7,333 nucleotides of DNA from Rickettsiales bacterium (lineage in GTDB: Bacteria; Pseudomonadota; Alphaproteobacteria; Rickettsiales; UBA1997), in assembly GCA_031284025.1 (NCBI GenBank), contig JAITAR010000011.1, forward strand, positions 1 through 7,333. The letters run 5' to 3'. The position numbers were made by a program, and so were the translations under genes. The notes beneath the pieces are model-generated. The model was not told the origin of the DNA and did not search any database. It saw only the letters and a program-made list of their open reading frames with translations. Below are positions 5,911 to 7,333 of this stretch, piece by piece. Positions within the stretch are counted from its first letter, which is position 1. Each line of letters begins with the position of its first letter.

Positions 5911-5996
5911 CTTTGAAATAATTATACAGATAGCGGAAAAATTAATTTGAAAAATAAATTAAAATTCCTAGTATCTTCAAAAATTTTCAGAGAACC

Positions 5997-6986
5997 TTGA
6001 AAAAGTTATCACTTTCAGTGGCAATTTGTTTGACTGGAGTTATGTTTTTATTTTTATATGCCAACATGTGTCTTCAAGAAAAGATTAGCCACGATTCTAT
6101 CTTTTTTCTAGAGAAAAATAGAGGACTCAGTCAGACTGTGACAGATCTAAAAAATACCGGTGTAATAAAGAATGGGTTTATCTTTAGAATTGCTATGGAG
6201 CTAAAATTAAAATTTAAAGGTGAAAAACACATAAAATACGGTGAATACGAATTTAGACATTCTGATAGAGTGCTGGACGTGGTAGATAAAATCAGAGATA
6301 ATGAAGTATACTACAGAAGCGTCACTTTCCCAGAAGGTCTATCGAATAGGTCGATTTTTCGTATTATTGAAAATAATGATTTTCTCTCTGGAGAAATGCC
6401 CTCGGAAGAATCTATAGGCGAAGGAACTCTACTGGCGGAAACATATTATTTTAGAAGGGGAGACAGTAGAAATTCGATCATTGAAAGAATGCAGAGAGGA
6501 ATGGAAAATTTCATCAATGAGAGTTGGGATAGGAGATATCAAAATCCTCTGATCAGAACAAAATATGAAGCATTAATTTTAGCATCCATGGTGGAGAAGG
6601 AATCTGGCAATTTTTTCGAGAAAAAATTAACAGCTTCAGTTTTTTTGAATAGACTAGCGAAAAATATGTATCTGCAGTCCGATCCCACAGCAATATATTC
6701 CTACGCCCGAGGGGACGTAGAAAAGGAAAAAAAGATGAAAACAAGCGTTCTCCTGAGGGAAAAGACCCCCTATAATACCTACAGAACTAAAGGTTTGCCT
6801 CCAGCGCCCATATGCAATCCCAGCAGAGAATCTCTACTGGCGGTTTTACAGCCGGTAAAGTCGGACTATCTATTTTTTGTGTCGAATGGCAATGGGGGTC
6901 ACAACTTTTCCGTTAGCTACGCCGAGCACAGGAAATTTGTCAATGAACTGCGGAAAAAGAATGGCGGGGCGGTAAAACAGCCATAG
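5997..6986 (+). CDS. mltG: Endolytic murein transglycosylase MltG (YceG family)
   Basis: MltG is an inner-membrane lytic transglycosylase that cleaves nascent glycan strands in the periplasm and is thought to terminate their elongation. The 329-residue protein starts MKKLSLS, has one hydrophobic segment at about 4-22 as a signal anchor, then a LysM-like region (about 30-110). The YceG catalytic domain shows FPEGLSNRSI (111-120), LAETYYF (146-152), LASMVEKES (195-203) with E200 matching the catalytic Glu218 of E. coli, LQSDPTAIY (226-234), TPYNTYRTKGLPPAPICNP (257-275) and GGHNFS (300-305). The length is normal (about 340). The start is TTG: an in-frame stop lies 42 nt upstream and there is no ATG between. 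Only a weak purine stretch (AGAGAA) precedes it. A possible promoter, TTGAAA (5947-5952) with TAGTAT 16 nt on, is poor. The gene diverges from the effector and converges on pgi. Confidence 0.95.
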   Translation: MKKLSLSVAICLTGVMFLFLYANMCLQEKISHDSIFFLEKNRGLSQTVTDLKNTGVIKNGFIFRIAMELKLKFKGEKHIKYGEYEFRHSDRVLDVVDKIRDNEVYYRSVTFPEGLSNRSIFRIIENNDFLSGEMPSEESIGEGTLLAETYYFRRGDSRNSIIERMQRGMENFINESWDRRYQNPLIRTKYEALILASMVEKESGNFFEKKLTASVFLNRLAKNMYLQSDPTAIYSYARGDVEKEKKMKTSVLLREKTPYNTYRTKGLPPAPICNPSRESLLAVLQPVKSDYLFFVSNGNGGHNFSVSYAEHRKFVNELRKKNGGAVKQP

Positions 6987-6991
6987 ATCCG

Positions 6992-7333
6992 CTACAGATC
7001 TTCTAACATTTTTCTGGCTAGTATTTTTCTCTCTTCCACTGCCGGCTGCCCGAATGGATCAATGCCGCTGGTTTGGCCAATGAGTATTACCTCTATAATA
7101 TATTGCATCATAATCCGGGATAAACATGTTTCATCGACATTTTGCAATTCAAAAACCCTAATCGGTAGATTTCTTCTGCTCAAAACCTCCACCGTTGATC
7201 TAGCTTCGATGTCCATTAGCTCATCAAGAGTCCTATTTTTCAGATAGCTAAGATGGTCAACGTAATTTTCTTTGATCTTAACACTATTTTCATTAATTTT
7301 TTCTATAAAAAATGTGAAAAACAGATTTTTAGG
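6992..7333 (-). CDS. pgi: Glucose-6-phosphate isomerase, C-terminal part (start beyond the right edge)
   Basis: This is the last 113 codons of phosphoglucose isomerase, the cytoplasmic enzyme interconverting glucose 6-phosphate and fructose 6-phosphate. The frame is open to position 7333, so the ATG at 7216 is internal. The C-terminal PGI signature is at fragment residues 90-103 (GIDPFGQPAVEERK), whose final Lys corresponds to the active-site Lys near the C-terminus. The 'QPAVE' form and the preceding MMQYIIEVILIGQ helix resemble alphaproteobacterial enzymes. One oddity is that the usual FDQ reads FGQ, replacing a well-conserved Asp with Gly. The stop lies 5 bp beyond the end of the convergent mltG. 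Most of the protein is out of view, so its intactness cannot be judged. Confidence 0.85.
   Translation of the reverse strand, partial: PKNLFFTFFIEKINENSVKIKENYVDHLSYLKNRTLDELMDIEARSTVEVLSRRNLPIRVFELQNVDETCLSRIMMQYIIEVILIGQTSGIDPFGQPAVEERKILARKMLEDL

Noticed and set aside
6992..7216. A separate 74-residue protein starting at the ATG at 7216
   Set aside because: The frame is open upstream to 7333 and the added residues (LKNRTLDELMDIEA and before) continue the PGI sequence.

Overview
This AT-rich window looks like part of the genome of a host-associated alphaproteobacterium, possibly of the Holosporales/Rickettsiales type. Two proteins support the alphaproteobacterial placement: a bL28 ribosomal protein with the 'FLPNLxxVSLxSDALG' core, and a phosphoglucose isomerase whose C-terminal signature reads '..FGQPAVEERK', close to the 'QPAVE' form I associate with alphaproteobacteria. 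The host-associated lifestyle is inferred from two accessory genes: a Pmp-like surface protein and a protein carrying eukaryotic-type (CE clan) cysteine peptidase modules. Placement below class level is a guess from memory of these families.

Layout, left to right. (1) 1-1772, minus strand: the 5' part of a large secreted or surface protein, open to the left edge, with a signal peptide and about ten GGA[I/V] plus FxxN repeats as in chlamydial polymorphic membrane proteins. (2) 1773-1907: its leader, with a TATAAT box, a small hairpin and a Shine-Dalgarno sequence. (3) 1908-3276, minus: the rpmB-mnmA pair (ribosomal protein bL28 and tRNA 2-thiouridylase), overlapping by 8 nt. (4) 3277-3482: a candidate rpmB promoter crossed by a 14-bp perfect palindrome. 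(5) 3483-5798, minus: a roughly 771-residue protein with two copies of a CE-clan-like cysteine peptidase module. The first copy keeps a His/Asp/Gln/Cys set and the second has lost His, Gln and Cys. A Glu-rich tandem-repeat linker separates them. (6) 5799-5996: a divergent intergenic region with a strong TTGACA promoter for the peptidase gene and an inverted repeat. (7) 5997-6986, plus: mltG, a membrane-anchored peptidoglycan transglycosylase with a TTG start. (8) 6992-7333, minus: the 3' end of pgi, convergent with mltG and only 5 bp away.

The housekeeping genes (rpmB, mnmA, mltG, pgi) serve translation, tRNA modification, cell wall synthesis and sugar metabolism. The two accessory genes look like the host-facing part: a surface beta-helix protein and a candidate effector. 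I see no RNA genes, CRISPR array or insertion sequence here. The paired live/dead peptidase modules are the most unusual content.
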